Shown: positions 25,017 to 34,294 of the stretch, piece by piece | How positions within the stretch are numbered: position 1 is the stretch's first letter | Layout of the letters: each line of letters begins with the position of its first letter | Assembly: GCA_965242665.1 (NCBI GenBank) | Contig: OZ251484.1 | Span: 2,108,001-2,172,000 of the forward strand | Direction: 5' to 3' | DNA: 64,000 nt | Source: VXLM01 sp965242665 | GTDB taxonomy: Bacteria > Chloroflexota > Dehalococcoidia > Lucifugimonadales > VXLM01 | Program-made: the position numbers and the translations under genes | The notes under the pieces: model-generated | Told to the model about the DNA's origin: nothing | Databases searched by the model: none | The model's input: only the letters and a program-made list of their open reading frames with translations

Positions 25017-25838
25017 ATGAACATCGCCGAATTCCAGAGCGTAATCCTCGATTGGGGCCGCGCCCACAGACGGGATATGCCGTGGCGCAGGACTTGCGAC
25101 CCGTACCATATCCTCGTCTCCGAGGTGATGTTGCAGCAGACGCAGGTCTCGCGCGTTCTCCCGAAGTACATCGAGTTCTTGGGCGAATTTCCCACGCTGA
25201 CGGCTCTTGCGGACGCATCTCGACCACGGCTTCTGCAAGTCTGGAACGGGTTAGGCTACTGGCGCCGCGCACTGTATCTCCGGAGCGCGGCGCGGATGCT
25301 CGTCGATGATTATGGCGGGACGTTTCCGCGCGATACGCGGACGCTGCGGAAACTGCCCGGCGTGGGCCCGTACACCGCCGGAGCAATTTCCTGCTTCGCG
25401 TTTGGGAGCGCCGAGCCATTCTTGGACACGAACATCCGCCGGGTGTACTTGCAATTCTTCTTCCCCGATGAGGACGACGTGCCAGACGCTCGTATCATGG
25501 AGATCGCGCGGGATGCCGTGTGGACGGACGATCCGCGTGAATGGCATTACGCCCTGTTCGACTACGGGGCGTTGGCGCTGCGAGATAAGAAGATCAATCG
25601 CCGCAGCAGCCACTACTCCAAGCAGAGCGCGTTCGATGGCTCGTTTCGGTCGTTCCGCGCCAAGGCGGTTCGGTACTTGTTGGAGCGCCCTGGGAATGAG
25701 GCGCGGCGGACGGAGTTGGAGGAGTTCTTGGCGGGCGAACTTGCGGCGGGAGAAAGTCTGTATCGGGCAGGAGAAGTCTTGGAGGCGTTGGAGGTAGATG
25801 GGCTTGTTCGGCGGGAGGGAGGTCTGTACTCGCTATAG
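25017..25838 (+). CDS. mutY: MutY-like A/G-specific adenine glycosylase lacking the Fe-S cluster
   Basis: 273 residues of the HhH-GPD superfamily. Seen: PWRRTCDPYHILVSEVMLQQ, hairpin LPGVGPYTAGAI and the catalytic Asp in FLDTNIRRVYL. MutY removes adenine opposite 8-oxoguanine. Most MutY proteins end the catalytic part with four cysteines binding a 4Fe-4S cluster. Here that segment reads NRRSSHYSKQSAFDGSFRSF with no cysteine, and the C-terminal 8-oxoG-recognition domain is missing. It is therefore a short, cluster-free variant. It is divergent from the GH42-like gene. Confidence 0.8.
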   Translation: MNIAEFQSVILDWGRAHRRDMPWRRTCDPYHILVSEVMLQQTQVSRVLPKYIEFLGEFPTLTALADASRPRLLQVWNGLGYWRRALYLRSAARMLVDDYGGTFPRDTRTLRKLPGVGPYTAGAISCFAFGSAEPFLDTNIRRVYLQFFFPDEDDVPDARIMEIARDAVWTDDPREWHYALFDYGALALRDKKINRRSSHYSKQSAFDGSFRSFRAKAVRYLLERPGNEARRTELEEFLAGELAAGESLYRAGEVLEALEVDGLVRREGGLYSL

Positions 25839-25855
25839 GGCGCGGGCAGACGGCC

Positions 25856-28615
25856 TCAATGGCCTGCGGGAAAATCCACTTTCCAGAGCTGGCCGCCGGC
25901 GGCGAATTGTCCGGTTGAGATACCGGCGCTGGGATAATCGGGAAGTGTGATACTCGCCATGCACTTGCCGTCGAATATCTTGCCGTGCTCGACGAAGTCG
26001 AAATCGAGGTTGTCGAAGCCGTGCTGCCTGCGGTTTTCGGGGAGGTCGTTCCGGTCGATGGGTCGGACGTGGAGGAAGAATCGAGGCTGCGTGTCCGCTT
26101 CGCCGCAAGGCTCCTTGAGGTACGTCAATTCATCTCCTCCAAGATACATATCGAAGACGGAACTAGCGGCGGGTTCATTCGTCACGATTGCGTCGTAGCG
26201 TACCCGCCAGTCGTCGAATCTCACACTCCAAATCCTGCCGTCACCGCCGAACTGCCCTGTTGCGATGCCGGCGATAAGATAATCGGGAAGAGATATGGTG
26301 ACCATGCACTTGCCGTCGAATATCGGTCCACGACCAGTGAAGTCAAAGTCGAGGTTGTCGAAGCCGTGCTGCCTGCGGTCTCTGGGGAGGTCGTTCCGGT
26401 CGATGGGTTGGACGTGGAGGAAGAAGCGATGCTGCGTGTCCGCTTCACGGCAAGGCTCCTTGATGTACGTCAATTCATCTTCTTCAAGATATACATCGAA
26501 GACGGAACTGGCGGCGGGTTCATTCGTCACGATTGCGTCGTAGCGTACCCGCCAGTCGTCGATAGTGTAGAATTTCACGCCCCAAATCCTGCCATCATCG
26601 TCATACTGCCCTGTTGAGACGCTGGCAATTGGATAGTTAGGAAGCGTGATGGTCACCATGCACTTGCCGTCGAATATCCTGCCGCTGCGTCGGAGGAGGC
26701 CCCTGTCATGGGAGAAGGCATCGGGATAGAAGAGGAAGTCCAGGTTGTCGAAGCCATGCTGTCTGCGCTCTGGTGAAAGGACGCCATGATCGAACGGAGT
26801 TACGTGCAGGAAGAAAAGAGTCTCGACGACGGCGGGGTCGCATAGTTCGCTGACATAGGTCAGTGTCCGTTCGTCCAGATACACGTCGAAGTTGGAGCGA
26901 ACGACAGGATCTTCGGACACAACCGATTGATATTCAGATCGATATAGATCGAGCGCGTTGACCGATTCATAGAGGAATACTATCCGATTTTTTGGCATGA
27001 CCAGGGGTTTGCCATCGTCACGATAGCGGGTGATGATGAAATCGGTATCGCGTGCGCGCTTTGCTGATCCATCGTCATATATCATGAGACTTCCTGCGAG
27101 GTAGAAATCCACTGCGTATGCCGCTCCTGCGAAACCCGAGATCGAGCCCCTAGAGGGTGAAGCAACGAATACACTCTTCCCGCGTGTCACCTTGCGTATT
27201 GCTTGGAAATCTTTAATTGCCGCCTTGTGCAATTCGTCCGCCCCCGCGTCGTATCTTACCTGCGCCGTTTGGAACGCTGAACCTACGAAGATGAGCAGGG
27301 CGGCGGCGGAAAAGGCCGCAACGGTTCGATTGCCCAACATCTTGTTCACGTACAGCAGCACCAGGGAAAATACCATTAGCAAGACTCCAACATGGAATAC
27401 ACTCTCAAAATCGTGGAACGCGGTACTGTGCCGCAACGGCAACGCCCAGAAGAAGCCGGACAGCGCCAGTGTTGCAAACAGAATTCTATGACGGACGAAC
27501 GCGAGTCCAACGAGACACACGCCGGTTGCTGCGATTCCGACGACGAGGATTAATGGGATTCCCAATGGATCCACCGTGGAGCGGTCGCCCCAAAAGACGT
27601 AGAAGGGAATGGACATTCGGCCGATGCGGCGGAACTCTTGGACTAGGAAAGAATGCCAGGCAAGGTTGTCCGCCTGTGCAACGTTGAACCCTTCGTCGAG
27701 CCCGGCTCGCCTAATCATTGATTCCACAGACGGCAGCCTGGACAGTGACGTTTCCCCGTTTAGCGCAGTGTATTCGTTGGCGATGTTGAAACCAAGTACT
27801 CCCACGCCGAATAGCAGAGCGGCGATCCCCAGCATCAGGTAACGACTGCCAAGCAAAGTCGTTCCTATCCGCTTTACTCTATGAAATACGGGCTCGGCGG
27901 CAACGGACGAATGCGCGCGCAGCAGATCCCGTCCCATACCGAGGATGACGAACGGAGCCAGAAACGCATAGACGTGCCAGCCTAACAAGAGCGCTATGCA
28001 CGTCTTGACAAGGAGCTGGCGGAAGCGGCCTTCCTGCACGAAGACGATCATGCCGTGAAAGGTGAGCATCACGGCGAAGAGGTCCATTGTTACCTCGTTG
28101 GAAATCTTGTCGCTGTAGTACAGGAGATAGTACGAGGAGAAAGCCACCAACACAGCGGACAGGGCGATCCAATGGTTGGATGTGAGACGGCAAAGCGATA
28201 GGTATGCAAGAACTGCCGCCGCGCTGAATAGCAGAAGCATCAAGATCCGTCCAGCAAGAATCTTCGCGGACAGATCGTCTCCAAACGGGAAGATGGCCAG
28301 CTTGATAAGCGCGTAGCTCCCAATCGGGAAGCGGCTGTACAGCGCATAGACAGTAGCCCCGTCTTTTCCGGGTTCCAGTCTGTGAAACAGTCTGAAGTTG
28401 TGGGAAGGGGACAGGTTCTCTGCCAGCGCCAAACTCTGCGACGAGTTCCAGTTGTGAATCCCAGGACGGTAGAAGTGTCCAAAGTTTCCTCGGACGCTGC
28501 CGAACAGGAATAGCGTCGACAACGCCGCCAACAGGAGCAGCGGAGGCAGTAGTCGGCCGAGCCGTTCGCGGGTTTGGGGGGAAGACGGCACGATCTGGCG
28601 CAGGCGGTGGGTCAT
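25856..28615 (-). CDS. Polytopic membrane protein with three C-terminal repeat modules
   Basis: 919 residues, full-length paralogue of the protein at 2346-4715 (shared FVQEGRFRQLL-KTCIALLLGWHV, AFSSYYLLYYSD, RHSTAFHDFESVFHVG). About 11 membrane segments occupy residues 20-480. Then three copies of the roughly 110-residue module follow to the C-terminus, against two in the paralogue. Units 2 and 3 are nearly identical (both open WRVRYDAIVTNEPAASSVFD), so the last unit arose by recent tandem duplication, visible at the DNA level between about 25860-26200 and 26210-26560. The start at 28615 is 10 nt past a TATAAT box. Function unknown; a GT-C-like envelope glycosyltransferase is one possibility. 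Confidence 0.75.
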   Translation of the reverse strand: MTHRLRQIVPSSPQTRERLGRLLPPLLLLAALSTLFLFGSVRGNFGHFYRPGIHNWNSSQSLALAENLSPSHNFRLFHRLEPGKDGATVYALYSRFPIGSYALIKLAIFPFGDDLSAKILAGRILMLLLFSAAAVLAYLSLCRLTSNHWIALSAVLVAFSSYYLLYYSDKISNEVTMDLFAVMLTFHGMIVFVQEGRFRQLLVKTCIALLLGWHVYAFLAPFVILGMGRDLLRAHSSVAAEPVFHRVKRIGTTLLGSRYLMLGIAALLFGVGVLGFNIANEYTALNGETSLSRLPSVESMIRRAGLDEGFNVAQADNLAWHSFLVQEFRRIGRMSIPFYVFWGDRSTVDPLGIPLILVVGIAATGVCLVGLAFVRHRILFATLALSGFFWALPLRHSTAFHDFESVFHVGVLLMVFSLVLLYVNKMLGNRTVAAFSAAALLIFVGSAFQTAQVRYDAGADELHKAAIKDFQAIRKVTRGKSVFVASPSRGSISGFAGAAYAVDFYLAGSLMIYDDGSAKRARDTDFIITRYRDDGKPLVMPKNRIVFLYESVNALDLYRSEYQSVVSEDPVVRSNFDVYLDERTLTYVSELCDPAVVETLFFLHVTPFDHGVLSPERRQHGFDNLDFLFYPDAFSHDRGLLRRSGRIFDGKCMVTITLPNYPIASVSTGQYDDDGRIWGVKFYTIDDWRVRYDAIVTNEPAASSVFDVYLEEDELTYIKEPCREADTQHRFFLHVQPIDRNDLPRDRRQHGFDNLDFDFTGRGPIFDGKCMVTISLPDYLIAGIATGQFGGDGRIWSVRFDDWRVRYDAIVTNEPAASSVFDMYLGGDELTYLKEPCGEADTQPRFFLHVRPIDRNDLPENRRQHGFDNLDFDFVEHGKIFDGKCMASITLPDYPSAGISTGQFAAGGQLWKVDFPAGH

Positions 28616-28625
28616 CTCGACGGAG

Positions 28626-28631
28626 ATTATA
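28626..28631 (-). promoter_or_regulatory. -10 box of the 919-residue membrane protein gene
   Basis: TATAAT on the minus strand, 10 nt before the ATG, so the mRNA leader would be only a few bases. Confidence 0.5.
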
Positions 28632-28719
28632 CACTACGAACCCGTCGGCCCCGGAGGCATGATGCGGAGCCGCTCTGGATGTCGTAGACTGCGGCGCAGA
28701 GAAGAGGGAGGGAATCGTC

Positions 28720-29859
28720 ATGGCGAATCGGGTATACCGGGTGGCCGCCGTTGGATGCGGCAGGAAGGGAACGGAGCACGCGCGGGCGTACAATCTGAAC
28801 CCTCGCGCGGAGGTCGTCGCGGCGGCGGATACCGACCCGGAGAACCTCGCCATCTTCACCCGGCGCTTCGGCGTGCCGGGCTACGCAGACTATCACGAGA
28901 TGCTACAGAAGGAGCGCGTCGACATCGTATCCGCGATCCTGCCCGTCGCCGCCAACCCGCAAGTCGTATTGGACTGCGCGCGGTACGGCGTCCCAGCCAT
29001 CTGCACAGAGAAACCACTCGCTGCCCGCCTATCGGACGCGGACGCTATCGTCGATGCTTGCCGCGAACGGGGCATCAAGCTAGGCTGCGGCGACCTCGAG
29101 CGGAACCACCATTACTACTGGGAGGCGATGGAACGCATCCGCGCGGGAGAGGTCGGGCGCGTCCGCAGCATCGTCTTCAACCAGGGCAGCGGCACGCAGC
29201 TATCTGGCGGGGGGTGTCAGATATTCGGGCTGATTCGCTTGTTCGCGGGTGACGCAGACGTCGATTGGATCACCGGATGGGTCTCGACCGACCCATGGAG
29301 CGAGTACGACCAGGGCGGCGCCGGGTACATCCGCTTCGTCAACGGCGTGGAGGCGTTCATTCATCGGAGAGACACTGCGCGATACGGGTTCGAGATTCTC
29401 TGCGAGCGCGGACGGTTTACGAGCGACAACATGTTCGTGCGAATGTACGTCAACGACCCGTCCGAGTCTCGTCCAACGCTCACGAACGCGAGAGAGACCG
29501 CCGGTGCATTCTCGGACGAACGGGGCATCCATGGAGACTTTGGCACGATCGATGAGGAGGGATGGGAACGCCCCGGCAATCGGCAGCACGCAACTGTGCA
29601 GTCGATGATCGATGCGCTCGACCGTGACATCGAGCCACGCGGAAACGGGGACAACGGGCGGAAGGTCCTCGAAATGGCGATCGCCATCCGCGAGTCGCAC
29701 CGCAGCGGACATGCGCCGGTCGATCTGCCCCTTGCCGACCGCAGCCTCCGGTTGATTCCGCATCCGTCACGGATGTACAACAAGAAGGAAGTGCTGGGGC
29801 GCGCCGCCTACGCGAAGGAGATCGCGCGGTTTACGCGGGGGCAGCGTAAAGAGGCATGA
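28720..29859 (+). CDS. Gfo/Idh/MocA family oxidoreductase
   Basis: 379 residues. N-terminal Rossmann domain with VAAVGCGRKGTEHARAY and the family motif ICTEKPLAARLSDAD (EKP). The C-terminal beta-sheet domain follows from about 130. It should oxidise or reduce a sugar or cyclitol with NAD(P); the substrate is unknown. Good site AGGGAGG before ATG 28720. Stands alone between the membrane-protein gene and groEL. Confidence 0.85.
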   Translation: MANRVYRVAAVGCGRKGTEHARAYNLNPRAEVVAAADTDPENLAIFTRRFGVPGYADYHEMLQKERVDIVSAILPVAANPQVVLDCARYGVPAICTEKPLAARLSDADAIVDACRERGIKLGCGDLERNHHYYWEAMERIRAGEVGRVRSIVFNQGSGTQLSGGGCQIFGLIRLFAGDADVDWITGWVSTDPWSEYDQGGAGYIRFVNGVEAFIHRRDTARYGFEILCERGRFTSDNMFVRMYVNDPSESRPTLTNARETAGAFSDERGIHGDFGTIDEEGWERPGNRQHATVQSMIDALDRDIEPRGNGDNGRKVLEMAIAIRESHRSGHAPVDLPLADRSLRLIPHPSRMYNKKEVLGRAAYAKEIARFTRGQRKEA

Positions 29860-30059
29860 GCGCCCACCGGGGTGGAGCCTATCGTCGCCGTCTCGATTCG
29901 CCGCAGAAGGACAGCCCTACATCAGGGAAGTCGTGGATTGACACATCACGCAAACTGGCAGGTATGCAGCCGGTCAATCGATTGTCACCCAGGGACAAAA
30001 CTCCCAGGTTGCCAAGGCTGCCGAACGACCACGAGTCAACAATACCCATATACGCGAAA

Positions 30060-30087
30060 GAGGCCCCGAGTACAGACTCGGGGCCTC
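30060..30087 (-). terminator. Terminator of groES-groEL
   Basis: GAGGCCCCGAG, 6-nt loop, CTCGGGGCCTC: an 11-bp perfect stem followed on the minus strand by TTTC, 36 nt after the groEL stop. Confidence 0.75.
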
Positions 30088-30122
30088 CATGTAGGAAACC
30101 TCTTGCGGTATCCGCGTGCGGT

Positions 30123-31733
30123 CTAGTAGTCCATCGGCGGTGCGGGAGGCGCCGGCGGGGTCTCTTCCGGAATGTCGGAGATGAGAGACTCCGTCGTAAG
30201 CACCATCGCGGCCACGCTCGCGGAGTTCTCGATCGCCGCCCTCGTAACCTTCGCAGGATCCATGATGCCCCGCTCCAGCAAGTTGCCGTACTCTGCGGCC
30301 TCCGCGTCGTAGCCCCAGTCTCCGTCGCCCTTCAGGCTCTCTGCGAGCACCACGTCTCCAGGTACGCCGGTGTTCTCCGCGATCAGCTTCAGAGGCTGCT
30401 TCAGCGCCGTCCGCAGGATCCGAATGCCGGTCTCCTCGTCGCCGTCGGCGTCCACCGAGTCGAGAGAGGAACTCGCCCGAACGAGCGTCAAACCGCCGCC
30501 GGGCACGATGCCCTCCTCCACGGCCGCCCGCGTCGCGGACAATGCGTCCTCTACGCGCAGCTTCTTCTCCTTGAGCTCGACCTCCGTCGCGGCTCCAACC
30601 TTGATGATCGCAACCCCGCCCGACAACTTCGCCAAGCGCTCTTGCAACTTCTCCCGGTCGTAGTCCGACGTCGTCTCCTCGATCTGCTGCTTGATCTGCT
30701 GGATGCGGCCCTGGATCGCGTCCTCAGAACCCTTCCCCTCAACGAACGTCGTATCCTCTTTGGACGATACCACGCGGCGCGCCCGGCCAAGGTCGTCGAC
30801 GTTCACCGAGTCCAGCTTCCGACCGATCTCCTCGCTGATGACCTGCGCTCCAGTCAGGATCGCCATGTCACGCAGCATCTCCTTCCGACGGTCTCCGAAC
30901 CCGGGCGCCTTCACCGCGAGGATGTTCAGCGTCCCGCGCAGCTTGTTGACCACCAACGTCGCCAGCGCCTCGCCCTCCACATCCTCTCCGATCAGCACCA
31001 AGTTCTTCCCCACTTGGAGAATCTTCTCCAGCGCAGGCAAGAGCTCCTGAATCGATGAGAGCTTCTTGTCTGTGATCAGAATGTACGGATCGTCGATCTC
31101 CGCGACCATCCGCTCTTGGTTCGTCACGAAGTACGGAGAAATGTACCCGCGGTCGATCTGCATCCCCTCCACGAACTCCTGCTCGTAGCTGATGCCCTTC
31201 GACTCCTCGACCGTGATGACGCCGTCCTTCCCGACCTTCTCCATCACGTCCGCGATGAGGCTGCCCATCTCGTCGTCATGCGCCGAAAGGGAGGCCACCT
31301 GCGTGATCTGCTCCTTGCCTTCCACCGGCATCGCAGTGTCCGACACCGCGCTCCGAAGCGCTGTCACGCCCTTCTCGATTCCCCGCTTGATCGCCATCGG
31401 ATCCGATCCCGCCGCAATGTTTCGGAACCCCTCGTTGATGATCGCCTGCGCCAACACCGTCGCCGTCGTCGTGCCGTCGCCAGCCACGTCAGCAGTCTTG
31501 CTCGCAGCCTCCTTCAACAGCTGAGCGCCCATATTCTCGTAGGCATCCTCCAGCTCGATCTCCTTCGCGATCGACACCCCGTCGCTCGATACCTGCGGCG
31601 GCCCGAACTTCTTGTCCAAGATCACGTTTCGACCCCGAGGCCCCAGCGTCACGCCCACAGTGTTCGCCATAACGTCGATGCCCCGCTTCATCGCCGCGCG
31701 GGCATCTTCACCGAATGCCAATTGCTTTGCCAA
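30123..31733 (-). CDS. groEL: Chaperonin GroEL (60 kDa)
   Basis: 536 residues. Diagnostic segments: VTLGPRGRNVILDKKFG, the nucleotide site VAGDGTTTATVLAQA, APGFGDRRKEML, and PGGGLTLVRA. The C-terminus is not the usual GGM tail but ends PPAPPAPPMDY. Encapsulates unfolded proteins with GroES. It starts with TTG (31733) behind GGAGG/GAGG, as its partner groES also does. Second gene of the CIRCE-controlled operon. Confidence 0.97.
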   Translation of the reverse strand: MAKQLAFGEDARAAMKRGIDVMANTVGVTLGPRGRNVILDKKFGPPQVSSDGVSIAKEIELEDAYENMGAQLLKEAASKTADVAGDGTTTATVLAQAIINEGFRNIAAGSDPMAIKRGIEKGVTALRSAVSDTAMPVEGKEQITQVASLSAHDDEMGSLIADVMEKVGKDGVITVEESKGISYEQEFVEGMQIDRGYISPYFVTNQERMVAEIDDPYILITDKKLSSIQELLPALEKILQVGKNLVLIGEDVEGEALATLVVNKLRGTLNILAVKAPGFGDRRKEMLRDMAILTGAQVISEEIGRKLDSVNVDDLGRARRVVSSKEDTTFVEGKGSEDAIQGRIQQIKQQIEETTSDYDREKLQERLAKLSGGVAIIKVGAATEVELKEKKLRVEDALSATRAAVEEGIVPGGGLTLVRASSSLDSVDADGDEETGIRILRTALKQPLKLIAENTGVPGDVVLAESLKGDGDWGYDAEAAEYGNLLERGIMDPAKVTRAAIENSASVAAMVLTTESLISDIPEETPPAPPAPPMDY

Positions 31734-31796
31734 TTCCTCTTTTTCCTCCTGAATGTGTCTCTGCTTGGTTTTCCTGCACCGAACCCCAGACCGCCA

Positions 31797-32093
31797 CTAC
31801 TTCTTCAACAGGACGTCGTCCTCTCGAAGAACCAGATACTCCGTCTCGCCTTCCCGAAACTCCGTCCCTCCGTACTTGGAGTACACCACCGTATCACCCA
31901 CCTCCAACTCCATCGGGATCCGCTTCCCATCGTCGGTCAGCTTGCCAGGCCCCACCGCGACGACCTTCCCTTCCTGCGGCTTCTCCTTCGCCGTGTCAGG
32001 GATGTAGATCCCCCCGGCGCTCATCTGCGCCTCCTCCTCCGACGGCTCCACTACGATCCGATTGCCCAAAGGCTTGAACGTGACCTCTGCCAA
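31797..32093 (-). CDS. groES: Co-chaperonin GroES (10 kDa)
   Basis: 98 residues: FKPLGNRIVVEPSEEE, mobile-loop region GGIYIPDTAKEKPQ, GKVVAVGPG and VVYSKYGGTEF. Start is TTG at 32093, with AAGGAGGG 9 nt upstream. An ATG in a favourable place is absent. First gene of the operon, preceded by a CIRCE operator and a TTGACA promoter. Confidence 0.97.
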   Translation of the reverse strand: MAEVTFKPLGNRIVVEPSEEEAQMSAGGIYIPDTAKEKPQEGKVVAVGPGKLTDDGKRIPMELEVGDTVVYSKYGGTEFREGETEYLVLREDDVLLKK

Positions 32094-32138
32094 CGTACCT
32101 ACCCTCCTTACGTCTGTATTGTGACCCGTCGACGACGA

Positions 32139-32165
32139 TTAGCAGTCTCGCCTCGACTCTGCTAA
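32139..32165. promoter_or_regulatory. CIRCE operator (HrcA site)
   Basis: TTAGCAGTC, 9-bp spacer, CTCTGCTAA: the 9-9-9 layout of CIRCE (consensus TTAGCACTC-N9-GAGTGCTAA) with changes at the inner bases. It lies between the -10 box and groES, where HrcA would block transcription until heat stress. Confidence 0.85.
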
Positions 32166-32167
32166 TC

Positions 32168-32197
32168 ATTGTACATCCCCCCGACATCCCCTGTCAA
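32168..32197 (-). promoter_or_regulatory. groESL promoter
   Basis: TTGACA (32197-32192), an 18-bp spacer and TACAAT (32173-32168) on the minus strand, directly upstream of CIRCE. Confidence 0.75.
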
Positions 32198-32378
32198 CAA
32201 TATCTCCCGCGAAGCTTCCGTCTGCGTTATTGGCGCAAGGCCCCGCATGAGTGCGCGTCAGCGGCGGGTCGTGATTCGCAAGGACGGGCAATCGCGCCTT
32301 CCCCCCATGAATTCGGTCAGCCCCGCCTCTCCGGTCATCCCCTGCAACCCGCATCACACCGTCAGCCCCACACCCCTC

Positions 32379-32425
32379 ACGTCATTCCTGCGCCCACCCA
32401 CGTCATTCCCGTGAAGGCGGAAATC
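32379..32425. repeat. Degenerate REP palindrome with one 21-bp half-site
   Basis: Half-site at 32380, then a palindrome with two mismatches (GTGAAG loop side, GCGGAAAT arm) starting at 32401, 21 bp later. Confidence 0.7.
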
Positions 32426-32532
32426 TAGTCGTCCGATGCACCAACTTGCCGCGCCTCACCCCCGCAAGCATACCCCGCCACGAGCGCCGCGACACCGACC
32501 GGAAGCACGATTGTCTTGCGCGCAAACCTCAT
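32425..32532 (-). CDS. Possible 35-residue lipoprotein-like peptide
   Basis: An ATG at 32532, 4 nt after the stop of the propeller gene, opens a 35-codon frame with a basic start (MRFARK), a hydrophobic stretch and VAGYAC, which resembles a lipobox ending in Cys. It ends inside the REP at 32425. It could be a real short peptide or the stump of a longer secreted-protein gene cut by the repeat. Confidence 0.3.
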   Translation of the reverse strand: MRFARKTIVLPVGVAALVAGYACGGEARQVGASDD

Positions 32533-32536
32533 ACCG

Positions 32537-34285
32537 CTAATTCTCGCAAGGCTCAAGGTGATCGTCGTAAAAGAAAGCATACCGCGTCTTGATCTCGAGA
32601 ATCTTCAAGGGCATGCACCCCTCCAGTTCATTATTGTCTAGATGTAGTTCTAGCAAACTCGTGAGGTTGCCTAACTCCGCCGGTATACTCCCCCCCAGCC
32701 AGTTATCTCTCAAGTTCAACTCCCGGAGACCTGATAGACGTCCAAACTCCGGAGAGACAACCCCGGTCAAGAATCGACCGGAAAGCTGCACACGTTCAAC
32801 GCCAGCATCGCTGAGTACGATTCCCTCCCACTCGGTGATGCTAATGTCCGTGCTCCAGTTCAGTGGAGGGTTGGCCCCAAGCGAGTCCCGAATCCGCAGA
32901 AGCGTCTCGCAGTCCCCTACGAGCATGGGATTTTCATCTGGGTTCGACACCACGACGCCATTGGAGCACTGTTCGATGTCGAACGGCGCACGCGGCCCCG
33001 TCCCACCAAAGTAGATAGTGGTCGGAGGGTGTACATCATCCAGAGGAAGACCGTTCCCAGCCAATAGATTCCCATTCCAATCCTGCTCGACCAGAATCCG
33101 TCGATCCGTCCCATCCCTGCTAATAATATAGAGAACGACCCCACGACTACTGGAGGGTTCGGATTCGATACCAGATTCATAGAGCTCACCCCGTATAGCG
33201 GGCTGAACGTTAATTGCGATTCTAGATCCATCAGGAGACCAGGCTGCAAAGCTGCCTATCCCACGGGGCATGAAGAGAGGCGACGTCGCAGAATCGTCTA
33301 GGCTCAGTGAATCTATGACAGAGGAGCCATCAATCTTGACGATGAAAGACCCCGACACTATCTCCAAACTGTCTGGAGACCAGGATATATTGTGTCCGCC
33401 AATAGGTAGTTCGATGGGCATAGAAGAACCAACAGCAGTGACATAGAGTTTTATCCTATTTCTAAGGAGCCTGCCAAACGCTATGTGCCTACCGTCAGGC
33501 GACCACTCCGGCCTATTTATTGCTATGTGTGCTGGACTGTCCTCCCGATAGCCCCTAGGGGGATCCAATACTACCGAGGGGCTGAGTGTCTCCTCGATCC
33601 TCGTCAAACCAGTTCCATCGGTATCAACTATATGAGCGATATAGTCAGAACTACCTGAATCGCTAGTTACAAACGAGAGACGTTGTCCGTCGGGCGACCA
33701 CGCCGGGGGCAAGGCGAGGCCATAATCCAAAGATACTATTTGTCTCACATCCGATCCGTCAGAGGACATGACAAAGAGGCTGGTGCCCCTTGCGAAGGCT
33801 ATCTGAGACCCATCGGGAGACCACACGGGATACCTATCGGCAGATTCATTCTCCGTTAGCCGTCGATTGTCCGATCCGTCAAGCCCCGACGTAACGATCT
33901 CAAGCTCACGAGTTCTGTTCCACAGAAAGCCAGTCTCGTGTCTGAGAGTAGCGTAGGTTACCTGAGATCCATCAGGAGATATAGAAGGGGAAATATCGAT
34001 ATCGTATCTCCCCGATCCTTCTGAAATGGAATGCAAGCGTGAGCCATCCGCAGAGACCACATATATCCTACCGTCACCGTGACCGAACACGATGCTGGCA
34101 CCGTCAGGCGTCCACTTGGGCGTCGGATCCATATAGAATCGGGACTCCCAGAGACCGAAAGCCTCGTACGACTCGCCCAAACCTCTGCTAATGCCAAACA
34201 AAACCATGACACAGAATGATCCGACTCCAAAGAGAAGCAGCGCCCCCATCACGACCCACAGCAGGATTATTACAGTCTTTCTCAT
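32537..34285 (-). CDS. Membrane-anchored WD40-like/TolB propeller plus leucine-rich repeat protein
   Basis: 582 residues. One N-terminal membrane anchor (about 5-32), then a beta-propeller of PD40/TolB type marked by recurring WSPDGSQIAF-like motifs (WTPDGASIVF, ISPDGSQVTY, WSPDGQRLSF, WSPDGRHIAF, WSPDGSRIAI). A short leucine-rich repeat region follows (about 510-570: LSGLRELNLRDNWLGGSIP, LTSLLELHLDNNELEG). Probably an extracytoplasmic protein-interaction scaffold. The propeller/LRR fusion is uncommon. Start behind AGGAGG. Confidence 0.75.
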   Translation of the reverse strand: MRKTVIILLWVVMGALLLFGVGSFCVMVLFGISRGLGESYEAFGLWESRFYMDPTPKWTPDGASIVFGHGDGRIYVVSADGSRLHSISEGSGRYDIDISPSISPDGSQVTYATLRHETGFLWNRTRELEIVTSGLDGSDNRRLTENESADRYPVWSPDGSQIAFARGTSLFVMSSDGSDVRQIVSLDYGLALPPAWSPDGQRLSFVTSDSGSSDYIAHIVDTDGTGLTRIEETLSPSVVLDPPRGYREDSPAHIAINRPEWSPDGRHIAFGRLLRNRIKLYVTAVGSSMPIELPIGGHNISWSPDSLEIVSGSFIVKIDGSSVIDSLSLDDSATSPLFMPRGIGSFAAWSPDGSRIAINVQPAIRGELYESGIESEPSSSRGVVLYIISRDGTDRRILVEQDWNGNLLAGNGLPLDDVHPPTTIYFGGTGPRAPFDIEQCSNGVVVSNPDENPMLVGDCETLLRIRDSLGANPPLNWSTDISITEWEGIVLSDAGVERVQLSGRFLTGVVSPEFGRLSGLRELNLRDNWLGGSIPAELGNLTSLLELHLDNNELEGCMPLKILEIKTRYAFFYDDHLEPCEN

Positions 34286-34294
34286 AATATCCTC

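Noticed and set aside
29856..31058. 400-codon ORF antisense to groEL
   Set aside because: Shadow of a strongly conserved gene, His/Arg/Leu-rich composition.
31116..32165. 349-codon ORF antisense to groEL/groES
   Set aside because: Same reason; it also crosses the CIRCE operator and promoter.
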